From Erodium maritimum (lineage: Eukaryota > Streptophyta > Magnoliopsida > Geraniales > Geraniaceae): 64,000 nucleotides of DNA. The stretch is from assembly GCA_963921825.1 (NCBI GenBank), contig OY997588.1:82713043-82777042 (forward strand), read 5' to 3'. The notes beneath the pieces are model-generated. The model did not search any database. It was not told the DNA's origin and worked only from the letters and a program-made list of their open reading frames with translations. Both the position numbers and the translations under genes were made by a program. Within the stretch, counting starts at the first letter, position 1, and each line of letters starts with the position of its first letter. Below are positions 24,093-36,353 of this stretch, piece after piece.

Positions 24093-25615
24093 ATGTCAGG
24101 CGACGCAGGGTCCCGTGCACAATCAGCTGGTGACGAAGTAGGGTTCACCCCCGACGAACTAGCACGGAATTTGCAAGAAATTCTAACGGACCCTCGTGAG
24201 AACTCCACTTTCACGGCATACTCACAACCAGGTTCGAGCTCAGGTAATTGCAAACTAAATTTTTATTTATTGTAGTTTTTAATTCATTTATTGTATTTAT
24301 TTAATTCATTTATTGATTTTTTTTAATTAATTTATTGTTTTTTTAAATTCATTTATTGTCTTGTTGTTTAATTCATTAAATCAATTTATTTACCATACTT
24401 GTGTAATAAAAGTTTTGTAATTTCATATTTCCAAGGTCAATTCCGTCCACAACAATTCCAAATGGCGTCAGGGTTCCAAATGCCGCCACAAGGGTTCCAG
24501 ATGCCACAAGGGTTCCAGCTTCCACCACAATTCTACAACTACCTCGAGCACCCAGTACCCGACGTTGGCGTCACCCAACCATCCTCTGCCGGACCTTCCC
24601 AACGACAACGACGACCCCAAGCAGCACAGTAGGATGGACCAAGGAGGAAGACCTACACCTCATAGAGTGTTGGCTCAATACTACAAAAGACGCGATTAAG
24701 GGAAACTCTCAAGCCGGAAACACATTCGGGTGCACTATTGAGAGGAAGTACAACGCGACCGAAGGTCACCGCCAACGCGACTGGACTTCTATCAAGAAAC
24801 GTTAGGTCAGAGGCCAGTCGCAGACAAGGAGGTTCCTCGGTTATCTGAAGACCTCCAAGGTCGAGTACCACAGCGGCTGGAACCACGAACATCACATGCA
24901 AAATGCTAAGGATATGTGGGCAGTTGTACCAAAGGACGACAGACCGAGGGACCATCCAGCACATTTCGACTTGGATCATTGGGTTAGGGAGCTTGAGGGC
25001 AATAACAAGTTCGCTATCGAAGAAGGCACCATGGGTAATGTCCGCTAACAAGAAGCACGCCAACAATGACAACGCTTGGATGAGGTTGTGGCTTATAGCT
25101 CAACCCCACCCACAAGTACAGGGGACGATTACATACCTCTTACTGGCTAGTCCCAACAACCAGAATTTGGAGCTTCCGATTACAACGAGGGGAATGAGGT
25201 CCCTCTCAGCGACACACACCCCTCCCATGAGGCCGATGCAAGTCCCCCTCAACAAACTCGCCGAACGCGACCGCAAGGAAAGAAGGCATTGAAGGCATCA
25301 AAAAAGGCGGTCGTCCTCACGGCTCAAATGACTGGCTTCGCGGAGATGGAACGTACAAGGCAGGAGATGGAACATACAAGGCAAGAAGGCAAGGAAGAAA
25401 GGACTCGCATGATGCACAAGATAACCGAAAAGTGGGAAGCAAACATGGCCTTCTACATATCATTGAGGCAAACTGATCCCTCAAACTACACCGAAGAAGA
25501 TTTGGAAGACCACAAGTCATGCAAGGCCCGAGTGCGAAGAGTCGTGGATGCCCTTGAAGGTGAAATTGAAGATCTTCGACGACAACAACCACCGGATGAC
25601 GACCCACCACAATGA
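24093..25615 (+). pseudogene. Broken Myb/SANT (NAM-associated C-terminal type) gene of the Harbinger-like element
   Basis: Exon 1 (24093-24243) joins exon 2 (from 24436) across a GT-AG intron. Exon 2 starts with a Gln/Pro/Phe repeat (FQMPPQG, FQMPQG, FQLPPQ). A frame change is then needed to enter the SANT-like part (VGWTKEEDLHLIECWLN). That part has an in-frame TAG at 24804-24806, continues (RRFLGYLKTSKVEYHSGWNHEHH) to a stop near 25,047, and resumes in another frame to 25,615 with a charged coiled C-terminus. The fold resembles trihelix proteins annotated as NAM-associated, common as transposon-linked or domesticated genes. At least one stop and two shifts make it inactive. Confidence 0.65.
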
Positions 25616-25881
25616 TTCTTGAGCATGTATTTTTTTTGGGGTTGTATTAAAAGGGGATGAATAAAAGTTCAAGTTCATTTTTATTCGTGTTAAATTTATT
25701 TATTATTATTTTTATTGTCATTAATTATTATTTTTCACATTTGTTTATATTTTATATAATTTAAACAGTTTCTGATAAAGAATTAAATAAAACAGCAAAA
25801 TATCAATTAATTAACAACTCATCGTCCAGTCAGCACAAGGGACTCAGCCCTAGGGACTCACTGTGAGCCTCATTGCAAAAT

Positions 25882-28675
25882 TGTAAAGACCGCCTCGTTT
25901 TAAAGAATTAAAAGATTAAATTGATCGATTAAAGCGTCGAGGTTGGAAAGCGGGGTAGAAATTTGGAACGAGTGCAAAATAAAAAGAAAAAAAAGGGAGT
26001 ACAGGAGGACTTGGGCTGGGCCAGACATGGGCCCGATCAACATGACCAAGCCCAAGCCCAGCGCGCGCGCGAGGCCCATTCCCCTCAACCCTCACTCGCT
26101 CGTCTTCTTCTTCAGCGCACGAACGAATCCCAAGAGACGTCGCCCTCTTCTCTCTCGCCTCCCTCTCTCAGATCCACTCTCTCGCTCGTCTGAACCACGC
26201 CAGAGACCCAACCCCCCGTCGGACCTTCCCCTTCCACCCACGACTCCCCCTCGCCATCAGAAAACCCCTCACTCTCTTCTTCCTCGCTGAATCGAAGCAA
26301 ATCGTCGTCGCCCTTTTACCGTTCGAGCATCGCCACACCTGCAACAGCAGAAATCAGAGACGGTGAGCCATCGTCTCGGCCAAGTTCACCTTCTCAGGCC
26401 GTCCTTCCCTGGAAATCATGAGCTTGCGAATGCGTTTTGGTCGGATTCAGCCGGAATCGGAGCCGACGAAACCCTCGTCTCGCCAGATCTGAGACACGAG
26501 ACGTTGGACCGTGCGTGGCCATCGTCTCATCTTCCTGACGCCCCTCTCAGTCCCGGTCGTCTCTTCTCCGAGCATCCTTGCCACCACTGCCGCCTTGTCG
26601 AAGCTGAAGAACTCGCCGGAGTGGCATCGAAGACATCGGAGTCTCCTCGAACCAGGCCGAGCTCAAACTCGTTCGAGCTACGTGCCTCGGGCCAGGATGG
26701 CCTTAGGCTGGGACGACGTTGGGCCTGGACTCGGGCCTTGGGCCAGAATTGAGGACGGGCCTTGGGCCCTAGGATGGACCTAGGGCCGGACCAGGCCGCG
26801 GGCCAGTCCCAGGTTCCTGGACTGGGTCCAGACTCGGGTCCGGACTTGGGTCGGAGCCGGGTCCGGGTCGGTTCTGGACCGGGTCGGTTCTAGACCGGGT
26901 CGGATTCGGGTTCGGTTTTTGGATCCGGGTCGGGTAGAATAAATAATTAATAAATTAATTAATATAATTTAAAATGGAGTTTTAAAGGATTTAAAAAGGA
27001 AAAAGACTAAAGGACTTAACTGATAAAAATTAGAGGACTGTTACGGACTGGACCGGGACTGATTACCGTCCATTTTTGTTAAACCCAGGCTTGGACCTCG
27101 ATCGTGGAGAAGATAGGAGGTAGGCCCGGACGTCAGCAGCTAGGAGACGTAGTTGTTGGTTCTTCTTGAGGTAGGGAAAGTAGCGAATACCGGTTTAATT
27201 ACGGAAAGTTACTAATATGCATGCTAGGTAATAATAAAACTGGAACTATCGTTTATATTATAAAATAACCGGACGAGTCTTAGTAACATGTAGGATGTGA
27301 TTCACTAGTTATAGTAGCTTTCAATATTCTGAGAAATTGTCGTGCTGGTAGAATGGCCATGTCGAGCCGTAGGTTGTGTGCTGATTGAAATGCTTGATCT
27401 GTTTGAGATGCATGTTGTGTGACTTAGTGTCGATAAGTTTAAGAGTCAAAGCATATTATATTCGGTGTAACATGTTGTTGCTATGCGTGGGCAAGTGTGT
27501 CGTGACTGTTATGATTTGAATCATTGCTTGTGATATGGTCGGGTGAGTGATAGACCGACGTGTCGTGTGATTGTGGTAAGATTGTGGGCTTGGTGAGCCG
27601 TGTTTGACCTATGGCATTACGATGCATGTTATTATCTTGATGTGTGTTCCAAGAGGAGTTGTGTTCCGGTAAGGTACCTGCACCGAGATGGGGTGCCGGT
27701 GTGAGGTACTACCTAGGCCGACGATGTGGTCCCACGTATGCGCGGTCTCCCGGTGTGTTATTCTGGTACGATGCCTACATCGAGGGGATATGCCAGTGTA
27801 GGACATCTAGGCCGACGGTTGTGATTGGGCCTACTGGTCGTATTGGGCCGACGGGTCGTGATTGGGCCTACGGGTCGTGATTGGGCCTACGGGTCGTGAT
27901 TGGGCCTACAGGTCGTATTGGGCCGACGGGTCATATTGGGCCTATGGGTCGTGTTGGGCCTACGGGTCGTGTTGGGCCTACGGGTCGTATTGGACACTAG
28001 GTGTCGTGTTTCCACCCCGATGATCTATGGTCCTTTGGGGACATTTCCGAGAGCACCGGCGATATGTGTCCCCTTAGGGAAGTTTCCGGTAGCCTCGACG
28101 CATGTGTCGCCTCTGGACCGAGGGGCAATCCGAGCTGATACTTTGACTTTCCGGTATGATATAATGGAGTTCGGGGACTACGGTAAGGGACGTGTGCTGG
28201 TTGCTTTTGGGTGTGATACGTGTGTAGTTTGGCTAATGTTTTATTGTGGGAAAGTGGTAGTTTGAGTGCGTTGTAAGTTTGGCTATGAACCCCAGTTTGG
28301 CAGTTAGTTGTGCTGTACTAGTATGCCCTAATTGGACGGTTAATCGTGGTGGTGAGCCGATGTTCATTACCTTAACTACTTTCTCTACTGGGTAAAAGCT
28401 CACCCTCTTACCTTATTGTATTTCAGGTGTTGAGCGAGATTTGTGCTAGCAGGACATAGCTAAGCTTGGGAGCTGGCGAGGGTCTTGTCTAGTAGGTCTA
28501 GAGACGTGCAGTTATTGTTGAACTATATCTTAGGTACTGGTTTTATGAGCTGTTGACTCTTCCGTTTTGGTTTATTATTATATTTTGAGATCCATCTTTC
28601 TTAATTCGTTCTTTTAATTATTATTTTTTTAAGTTGCGTCTCGAGTCCGGTCAAAACCATATTTGGGGCGTGACA
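25882..28675 (-). mobile_element. Solo LTR of a Ty3/gypsy element, minus strand
   Basis: Read on the plus strand it starts TGTAAAGACCGCC and ends GGGGCGTGACA, the same terminal pattern as the LTRs at 53,807-55,581 and 58,435-61,694. It also shares an internal block (ggtggtgagc ... gctcaccc). Flanks are AAAAT and AAAAC. At 2,794 bp it has no coding region, primer site or second LTR, so it is a solo LTR left by recombination. It contains a 19-bp tandem array (gggcctacgggtcgtgatt) at about 27,825-27,990. Confidence 0.72.
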
Positions 28676-28756
28676 AAAACACCCACTATTCTGAGTCCTT
28701 AGTCCCTCAAGTTTGTCCAATCAGCACAAGGGACTCACCAAGTGCCTTTCCATTGT

Positions 28757-30170
28757 ACATGCTCTTATCAAATCGCTCTCCCAAACCCTATCTAGGGTTC
28801 AGCCAAAATCCTCCTAGGGTTCGACTATTGACCCCGACAAGGGTGCTCTCCATCGTTGTCGGCGTCTCCCAACAGCGTCCCCTCCCCTCCCCTCCGACTT
28901 CATCATGCAACCTGACCGCCCATGAATCCGCTACCCCCTCGTTCCACCACCAGGATCGCAGCATCGCCGCCATGCCTCCAACCGGATCGTGCATGGGCAG
29001 CCGCATCAACTCCCGCCCCACCGCCCTATTCTGCACCACCGCCCCCTCGCCGAACACCCGCCTTGGTACCCTTGTCTGGTGCCGACTTGGCACATGCTCG
29101 AACCATATCGGAGGCGCGATCATCCACCCTATTCGACGACCCCGTATACCTAGTCGGGAATGCTCGGACACCGGCTGTATGGAGGGGCGTTTGATTCTGG
29201 ACTCTCAGGGTCATCGCCGGCATTGACCCAGATCCTTATCGGACAATGGAACCCCATTAGGGTTCCTCTACCAACACTGCCACCGGTCAAATGACGAGCT
29301 CCGAGGCCTCCGAGGTCAAAGACGGCGACTGTGATCACTCTGGTGGAAGACACCACAATGCCGGCGATGATCGATCCGACTAAGGAGGATGAAGCAGAAC
29401 TGGGACCACATGGACCATTACCTCCCTAACCGATATGCCCCAGGGCTCCAACCCGTCGTTACACTCAGGAGCTCCTGCTGGTGAACCTTAGAGGCCTGTT
29501 GAAGTACAATTCAGCAACCGGTCCCCGGCCCCGGAAGACCAGATTGGAATGAAGAGGACTAGTACGGACACGTATGACTCACCTTCCCCAACCCATATCG
29601 GGGGAGTGAGCACTATACCGGTCATAATGGCCGGGGAGCCAGGGGACCCAACGGCGTATACAATCCAGCCAAGCGGGACATGGGCACCCGAAGAAGCACC
29701 TCGCAGGCAGGAGAATCATAAGGAGGTCAGGCTGGCGCATGACCAAGAGATGCAGATGGGGGCATGGCCCTCCGCGGGGAGAATGATAAGACCCGGCGGG
29801 GGTGGAAAGGCCACATTGGGACCTATATCCACAGACCCGGGACTACCACTACCGGGAAGTCTCGGGAAATCCACAATCAAGGCATTACTTCCAGCTTATA
29901 TTAGGTCTGTTTTGCTTTTATTATTAGGTCGAATAAGTCTTTGGTTAGTTTGGATTAGGACTTTGAGCTTTATTATTTTTTGAAATGTCGGTACGGGGAA
30001 CTCTTGAGTTCGGATCTGCGATTGAAAGCAGGCTATTTTTATGGATCCATGAGCGCTGGGTGGACTACGGTCGACCGGGACAAATATCTGGAATACGGGA
30101 CTGTTATGCCCTAACTTGTAAGGTTCTCATTTTACAGTAATACAATACCTCTATGCTCGTTTCAAAAAAA
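28757..30170 (+). mobile_element. Probable LINE-type retroposon with A7 tail
   Basis: A GC-rich, less repetitive stretch that ends in ...CTCGTTTCAAAAAAA at 30,170, like plant L1 tails. It has frames of 187 and 144 codons (28663-29226, 29549-29983) that are Pro/Ser-rich with no clear domain. The composition resembles the retroposon at 828-2039. No flanking duplication was found, so the left edge is a guess. Confidence 0.4.
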
Positions 30171-31065
30171 CAAGTTAGTCTAGTTGTATGTTAGATTTTC
30201 ACTCCATTTTATTGTTTTTATTTCATATTTTTGAATTATTTATTCGAATCGTCACATGTTTTATAATGTTAGATTATTTTAGATTTGACATCGACAATAA
30301 CACAAGTCCAACCAAAAATTTAAAATTAGTTAGAGAAATTAATATCGAAAACACATATCGTTTTAATTCAATTTTGAAGTATCATTTGCCCCCCAAATTT
30401 ATTATCCTCGCCAAGCCAACAAGGTGTGTATATAATTCATCTTATTAGTCTCCAAACTTATATTGGAAACCTCGAACAAAGTATATTTGGTGTCGTCCAT
30501 GGGGACTTCTCCTTTTTCTCTTGGCTACCTTTTGGTCTACTAGACAACTTGAAGTGAGTGTTGAAGACGAGTTCTTTTAAACAAGAGGTGTGAGACTGTC
30601 AACGTCGGAGGTTCCCTTAAAGGCGAGGTGATGGACAATGAATTTGACCCGACTTCGCCCATCCTCATTCTCTTGACAAGTGATTGAGGACTTTTACGAT
30701 ACAAAGTTGTCCAATCGGTACACTTTGGGTCTTTAATCATCTTCCACCATTTTTCTTCGTGAATATCTCTCAATTATCCTCCTCAATTCTTTTCATCTCT
30801 TTCTTAAGCCTCGGTGTTTCTGTAGGTCTTGTTGAGTTTGTTGATCTCTCTATTTTTACCTTAAGAAATGGTTTTTCGCTTGTTTTAGGGGTCGCCGTCG
30901 AGCAACAGTTAGATTAAGATTGGTCATGGAGAATTCAATATAGAAAGGATTCCAATATTTATCGGACTTTCTTGTGGTTCAAACTGTAGGGATGTATTGT
31001 TACATTTAGTTTTGTAATGTTTGTGTCAAGCAAGATGTTATCTAGGATGTCATCAGACATCATGT
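30171..31065. other. AT-rich, no gene seen
   Basis: Only short frames. No element ends could be identified. This stretch may contain the outer end of the CACTA-like element that follows, but I see no CACTA terminus. Confidence 0.4.
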
Positions 31066-31740
31066 GCCTCTACTGCAGAATCGGTCTTGGGCAACGGATT
31101 GCATCCGTTGCCTAAGATTACCTATAATTTTGCCAAGTTCTTGGCCAATGGATGTCCGTGTCGGATAAGATCCGTCAACCCAGTGTCGTCGCTCAAGTTC
31201 TTGGCCAACGAATACGTGTATCCGTCGGACAAATGGAAACTTGGGCCACGATGCAATTTGTGGGCTTACTTTCACACCTGGGCCACGGATTCAATCCGTT
31301 GGCTTACTTTCCCACTTGGGCCACATATTGGATATGTCGACCAACATTTCCAAATGGGCCACGTATGGGATCCGTTGCCTTGGTTTCATACATGGGCCAC
31401 GTATGGGATCTGTGGCCTTGGTTTCATACTTGGGCCACGTATGAGATCTGTTGGTCAACATTTTGACTTGGGCCACGTATGCAATCCATTGGCCAACATT
31501 TTGACGTGGGCCACGTATGAGATCCGTTGGCCAACATTTTGACATGGGCCACGTATGAGATCCGTTGGCCAACATTTTGACATCGGCCACGGATGTGTAT
31601 CCGTTGCCTTGGTTTTAAACACGGGCCACGAATGTGATCCACTGCCTTGGTTTTAGACATGAGCCACATATGTGATCCATTGCCTTGGTTTTACACTAGG
31701 GCCACAATTTTAATCCGTTGGGCAAGTTCAATGACAGATT
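31066..31740. repeat. Field of about 38-bp palindromic repeats, left set
   Basis: Units of the form ggccacgtatgagatccgttggccaacattttgacat repeat about every 38-50 bp. The first unit (about 31,087-31,117) is a near-perfect hairpin, CTTGGGCAACGGAT and ATCCGTTGCCTAAG around a three-base loop. Arrays like this are typical of subterminal regions of CACTA elements, where the element's own protein binds. The open frames across this field are produced by the repeat. Confidence 0.75.
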
Positions 31741-32104
31741 AAAAAAAATACTGGAAATCCTGCACCCAAACGTGTATTGCACATGCACATCCTATAAATT
31801 TAGGTTTACACACAATCCAGAAAAATCCAGGAAATGCAGACACAAGTAGTCCATCACATACAGAATACACACAAATAGTTCATCACAACACATAAAAAAA
31901 TTCAACACACTCACAATTAAACAGTTAACAGTTGTTGTTTAAGTTCATAACATATAAAAGTTCGAAACCATTACTACGGGGGGTGGACGACGGAGCGATT
32001 GATGACGGGGAAGCAGATGAATGGGATTGCATCATTTTTTCAAAGCACGCCTTCATCATCTCAGTGGCATTGGCTTTTAAGGCAGCTTGTACTTGGGCGG
32101 CGAT
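31741..32104. other. 3' flank of the transposase_24-type relic
   Basis: AT-rich stretch with several CACA-containing words (31,800-31,900). No gene of its own is seen. Confidence 0.4.
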
Positions 32105-33420
32105 TTATGCCTCCATGTCCCTCTTCAGATCTTCCTCTCTCTCCTCCATCTGGGCGATGCGTGCCCTTAACTCGTCTAGTTCTTTTGATGAACTGTTAGA
32201 CTTCGTGCTCCAGGAACCACTACCATACAAATTGTCTCTCACTGTTGGTAGCTTAATCATCTTCCCGAGCCCAAACTGCAGACGACCCTTATGAGGTTTT
32301 CCAGTGACAAGATGGAGGAGGGGAACCTCTTGGGCTAGACTGAGTGGTGTCACCATCGAGGGAGAATAATTCTCACATTCGACCATCGCCGACTGAGTTG
32401 CTTGCTCTAGGTCGTCCTCCATCACCTTTCAGGCCCTTACCTGAAATACAACTATCAAATAAAAAAGTAACACACATCCAACCAAGGAAACTATAATATC
32501 TGAATGAATATTAATATCAAACAATGAAATTACACAAAAAATAATAATATCAAACATGCCAAAAAAAAATATTGCTAAATTAAACATGAAATTGAATACG
32601 TTACACATACCACTTTTTCAACATTGTGAATACTGTCGTCCTTCTCTTTGCGGTAAACCTGGATGAAGGCTTCGAAGTGGGGGGAAAAGGACTTGCCGAA
32701 GTCCTCGATATCCCGGTCAGCAATAGCCCTACTCCCTTCATGGTGCGCGTACAAGTTCACCGCCCGAGCGTTCTTCCCACATGTGCTTAATTTCTATAGT
32801 AAAAAAATTTATGTTAAAATATGAAAAATAAAAACATGTTAAATTTCAGAATGCATACAGTATGATACGTACTGTAAATCCTTCTGATTTGAAGTGGCAG
32901 AGCAGCCAGTGGAACTCATCCAAACGTTTTAAGAATTCGAGAGGCACGGGAATCTCTGGATCCGAGTTATCGACGGTTTTATGGGTTACCACCCAATTGT
33001 CACACCATTTCTTTATGTCGTGCTTCCACTCCCGAAAACGGGCGTTTGTCATTTCCATAACGAATTCCAGCAGCCCGTAGAGGTTGTCCCCACCCTCAAA
33101 CTAGTATAAGCACTACAAAACATAAAGTCATTAGAAACCTATACGATAAATAAATGATTGCGGTTGTTGGAAATTTTGAATACTCATACCCATCTGATAA
33201 AAAACTAAAGCCTTGTACTCGTCATCCAACTTCCCAAAAGTAGGCTTGTTCATAACAATCCAGTTTCGGATGATCGAGCTTATGTGTCTTCTGATACGCT
33301 TCTATGGGACCTCACAAACAGTACGTTTCCCATTCCACGACAACTGGTATTTGACCCCCTTCCTTCCCTGGAGATATTTTGCAATACTTTCATCTCGACA
33401 ACTCCTCGCCTGTCGGTCTT
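32105..33420 (-). pseudogene. CACTA (En/Spm) transposase_24-type protein, decayed
   Basis: Minus-strand pieces in order: about 33,350-33,180 (VKYQLSWNGKR ... RNWIVMNKPTFGKLDDEYKAL, with an in-frame TAG), 33,085-32,872 (REWKHDIKKW, LEFLKRLDEFHWLLCHFKSEGF), 32,800-32,612 (KNARAVNLYAHHEGSRAIADRD) and 32,440-32,105 (a coiled C-terminus, SSKELDELRARIAQMEEREEDLK). Splice-like AG and GT bases separate the pieces. This matches the second protein of plant CACTA elements (Pfam transposase_24, Ptta/En/Spm), thought to bind the subterminal repeats. The stop and unclear 5' exons make it a relic. Confidence 0.65.
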
Positions 33421-34673
33421 GATTTTACCCTGCTTTCCTTGGACGATCAGGGCTTCAACCTAAGCATCCTCAATGAGGTAATCCCTGTCTCGGATACTGG
33501 GTACTTTCTGACGGGAATCGCTCGTGGAAGAATCCTCACTAAATGCATGGCTAGATACGATAAAGCGGTCACGTAGTCGATAGATTCTTTCAAAGAATGT
33601 TGTGCCTGACCTAGAGCTGATGCCTCCCGGACTTTGTACAGATTCAGACTCGGGGGAGCCAACAAAAATATAAGGGTGGAATAAAATTTCGTATTGTTTT
33701 TGCGTCCCATCCTGCAATGCTCATTTGAACCAAGACAAAACAAAAGGAAAGCATCAAACCAATATATCAAAGTATCCAAAAATTCAAACTAATCAAAATA
33801 TTCAAGTGTACTTCAATTGAAATAAATCTATTAACAGTATTCATAATTAAGTCATAAACATGGATTTCTACAAAAAAATTAATCAATCCTCTAATATTCT
33901 AAACAGCAAAGCAGACACCTGAAATTAGTAGTTTCGAAATAAACCCCCAACTTTTCAAATAATATTAAGTGAATCCCCTAAGTTCCCAATCCTAAAATCA
34001 TACACCTCAATTCAGTTTTTACAGATTAAGAACCAAATGTTCCAACCATCTGCTCAATAAATCCCCACAACCTCATTGATCTTGAAACTTATACAGAGCA
34101 TACGTATCAATGTTGTTCTCAGCTCCCCAAACCCAAACCAGAATCAATTATGAGCTTAAAACCCACAAATTCATCAGTACAATTCCCTGAAAACTTCAAT
34201 CGAAACCCTAAACCTATAATTGAAACCCTGCACTTGAATTCCTCAATGTTTCAATCCCTATAGCAAAAACCCTAAACTAAAAACATTGATTTACGAAATA
34301 TAGAAATCAAAACCCTTACTGACCTTGCACGCGAACTGGTTGTTTGGTTGTTGTAGAGGGAGCTCTGATATTATGACGGCCACGGAGGATCCGATGCTTG
34401 ACGTCGACGGAGGAGAGGATGTGGGACGGTGGTGCTTGACGGCCCAGGAGGACTTCGAGGGTTCACGTTGACCGAGGCTTCCCAGGCGAGTGAGCAAGGC
34501 GAGCGAGCTTCACGGCGACCGAGGCTTCACGATGATCGAGGCTTCACGACGATTGAGCTTCACGAACGTCGAGGGTTCACGGCGATGTTGGGTTCCGAGG
34601 AGAGATCGGAGAGGGATCAGCGATGCTGGATTCTGAGGAGAGATCGGCGAGCTTCAAGGCAAGAGAGCGTTTC

Positions 34674-34675
<2 letters not shown>
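33421..34675. other. Upstream part of the transposase_24-type gene, unresolved
   Basis: The minus strand has a frame at 33717-33460 (Ser/Arg-rich) that may be an N-terminal exon. A GC-rich patch at 34,330-34,680 resembles a leader exon. Between them it is AT-rich. I could not join these pieces with confidence. Confidence 0.35.

Positions 34676-34705
<30 letters not shown>
34676..34705. repeat. (GA)n microsatellite
   Basis: About fourteen uninterrupted GA units. Confidence 0.9.
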
Positions 34706-34709
<4 letters not shown>

Positions 34710-34863
34710 TGTGTGAGAAATGAGAGGTATGGAGAGGGGATCGTGTTCTTATTTTCCTTAATTTACTCACTTGACCGACATATACATAATATGCCGGTCA
34801 AGTTATTGAAAACGACGTCGTTTTCATTCTAACACAGAAAAAAAATCTGAAAATGGAGTGCTC

Positions 34864-35770
34864 TTGGGCAACAGATACGTGCATCCGTCGGCCAACAAAT
34901 GTTGACCAAAGTCGACCATAAAACCCGACATGTAAACTGACCTAAATTTTGTATTCAGATATCATATGTTGTTACGCAATTATGTTAAACAATATGTAAC
35001 AACATCAAACTCAGTTTTATATGGTATTCACATAACACGTACGTTAAACGCGTAGTCAGTCGTTGCACTTGCATGTATATTAGGATAAAAAAATACTGAT
35101 TCATACGTTTGTATATGTGAATTTCATGAACTTGGTAATCAAAACCGTTGCTTTGTTGTATATTTGGTCTAACCATGTATGAAATTAAAAATAATAATCA
35201 TCCGACGGTTGGTGATCCACGATCGCTGCGGTCAACTTTGTAGGTCAACTAATGTCCAATTACTTGAGCAACGAATATAACACACATGAGCAACGTTTGT
35301 ACTCCCAATCGGCCTAGTATTCACTTTGGCAACATATACTTGTATACGTAGGCCAAGAAAATAAAAACGACGATTTTGATCGAGATGTACATAATTCACA
35401 AGTTTAACGTTATGATGTTCTACTATAAGCAAAAACATTACAGAAAACACATATTTTAAGGTAATGATTCATCGTTTTCCAATAAAAAATAGATAATTTG
35501 CTCTCTGTCCATAAACTTGGGCAGCGGATACACCTATCTGTCGGCCAAGATAATAAAAACGACGATTTTGATCGAGATGTGCATAATTCCCAAGTTTAAC
35601 GTTATGATGTTATACTATAACTAGAACTATTTTCCAAGCAAAAACATTACAAAAAACACATATTTTAAGGTAACGATGCATCATTTTTCGATTAAAAAAA
35701 CTGAGTATTTGCTCTTTGTACATAAACTTGGGCAACGGATACACGTATGCGTTGGCCAAGTGATAAAACA
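34864..35770. repeat. Palindromic repeats, right set
   Basis: Dispersed units of the left-set motif: about 34,864 (gggcaacagatacgtgcatccgtcggccaac), 35,330, 35,518 and 35,727. The last is a clean hairpin, CTTGGGCAACG and CGTTGGCCAAG around gatacacgtatg. A second repeat (aataaaaacgacgattttgatcgagatgt) occurs at about 35,360 and 35,550. Confidence 0.7.
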
Positions 35771-35904
35771 GAGCATTTTCCACTCATAGTTTCTCTGCTT
35801 CCACATCCTGTAAATTGATTAGGCGGCCAGTATAATGAATTCACGACTAGCAAATAACATCAAACTACTATGTATTCAAATGCATACAAATGTTCAACAA
35901 GTAA

Positions 35905-36214
35905 TTAATCAGAGTCGCTCCTCTCATCATTGTTGAATTGATCAACATCACACTCTTCCTCACTAATTTCATCGTCTGCGTTCTCTAAATCACTGACTTC
36001 CTCTAACAATACTTTAGATGGTGGAATTACATGAAGTTCTATAATGACCATTGATATGGAGGGCTCTTTCTCTTGGTAAGGAGCGTCAACCTCGTACAAA
36101 ATTGGAGTCAAAACCGTGTCAATCGTTGTTGACTCATATACTCCTCATTGGGAAACCTTGTTCACGACCTTCCACACTCTAACAAGTTTCAGATCATCGA
36201 CGTAAAAAACCTGT
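35905..36214 (-). pseudogene. C-terminal piece of a CACTA TNP2 transposase
   Basis: Read from 36,214 downward the frame gives VFYVDDLKLVRVWKVVNKV, the motif near the C-terminus of TNP2 proteins, then one in-frame TGA, then an acidic tail to a stop near 35,905 (rich in Asp and Glu). The rest of the protein is found in the same orientation at 50,327-52,118, on the other side of a 14.1-kb insertion. The shared six bases at the break suggest one interrupted exon. Confidence 0.65.
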
Positions 36215-36284
36215 GTTGCGGAGGGACGTATATGAAGATGGAGAAGATGAAGAAGAAGAACAATGGATGCAAAAAACACACAAG

Positions 36285-36295
36285 CTTTATTTATT
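36285..36295 (-). terminator. Viral poly(A) signal, AATAAATAAAG on the minus strand
   Basis: It lies about 50 bp downstream of a TATA-like box on the same strand, the arrangement seen in caulimovirids, where the signal sits in the terminal redundancy of the pregenomic RNA. Confidence 0.5.
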
Positions 36296-36340
36296 TAGTT
36301 TTGCAAATCTTGCAAGCGTACATTACAAGGGAGAACTAAC

Positions 36341-36353
36341 TCCTTCTTATAGG
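36341..36353 (-). promoter_or_regulatory. Possible pregenomic promoter TATA box (CCTATAAGAAGGA, minus strand)
   Basis: It sits in the non-coding stretch that follows the last viral frame, upstream of the poly(A) signal. Position and order match the large intergenic region of caulimovirids. Activity is not shown by the sequence. Confidence 0.45.

Larger units (their letters stand above)
23713..28753 (+). mobile_element. Second Harbinger-like element, split by a solo LTR
   Basis: The left end GAGCACAAACAACGG matches the right end (reverse complement GAGCATGTACAATGG) at 11 of 15 positions. Flanks are TGA and TTA, so the three-base duplication is imperfect. Subterminal GC-rich hairpin blocks follow the left end. 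Without the LTR inserted at 25,882-28,675 it would be about 2.25 kb. It carries a broken Myb/SANT-type gene and no transposase. Confidence 0.55.

Noticed and set aside
31021..31669. Overlapping long frames on both strands in the 31-kb repeat field
   Set aside because: They follow the 38-bp repeat and encode repeated peptides in every frame; no start context or domain.
34429..34707. A 92-codon plus-strand frame ending in Arg-Glu repeats
   Set aside because: Runs into the (GA)n tract and has low-complexity content.
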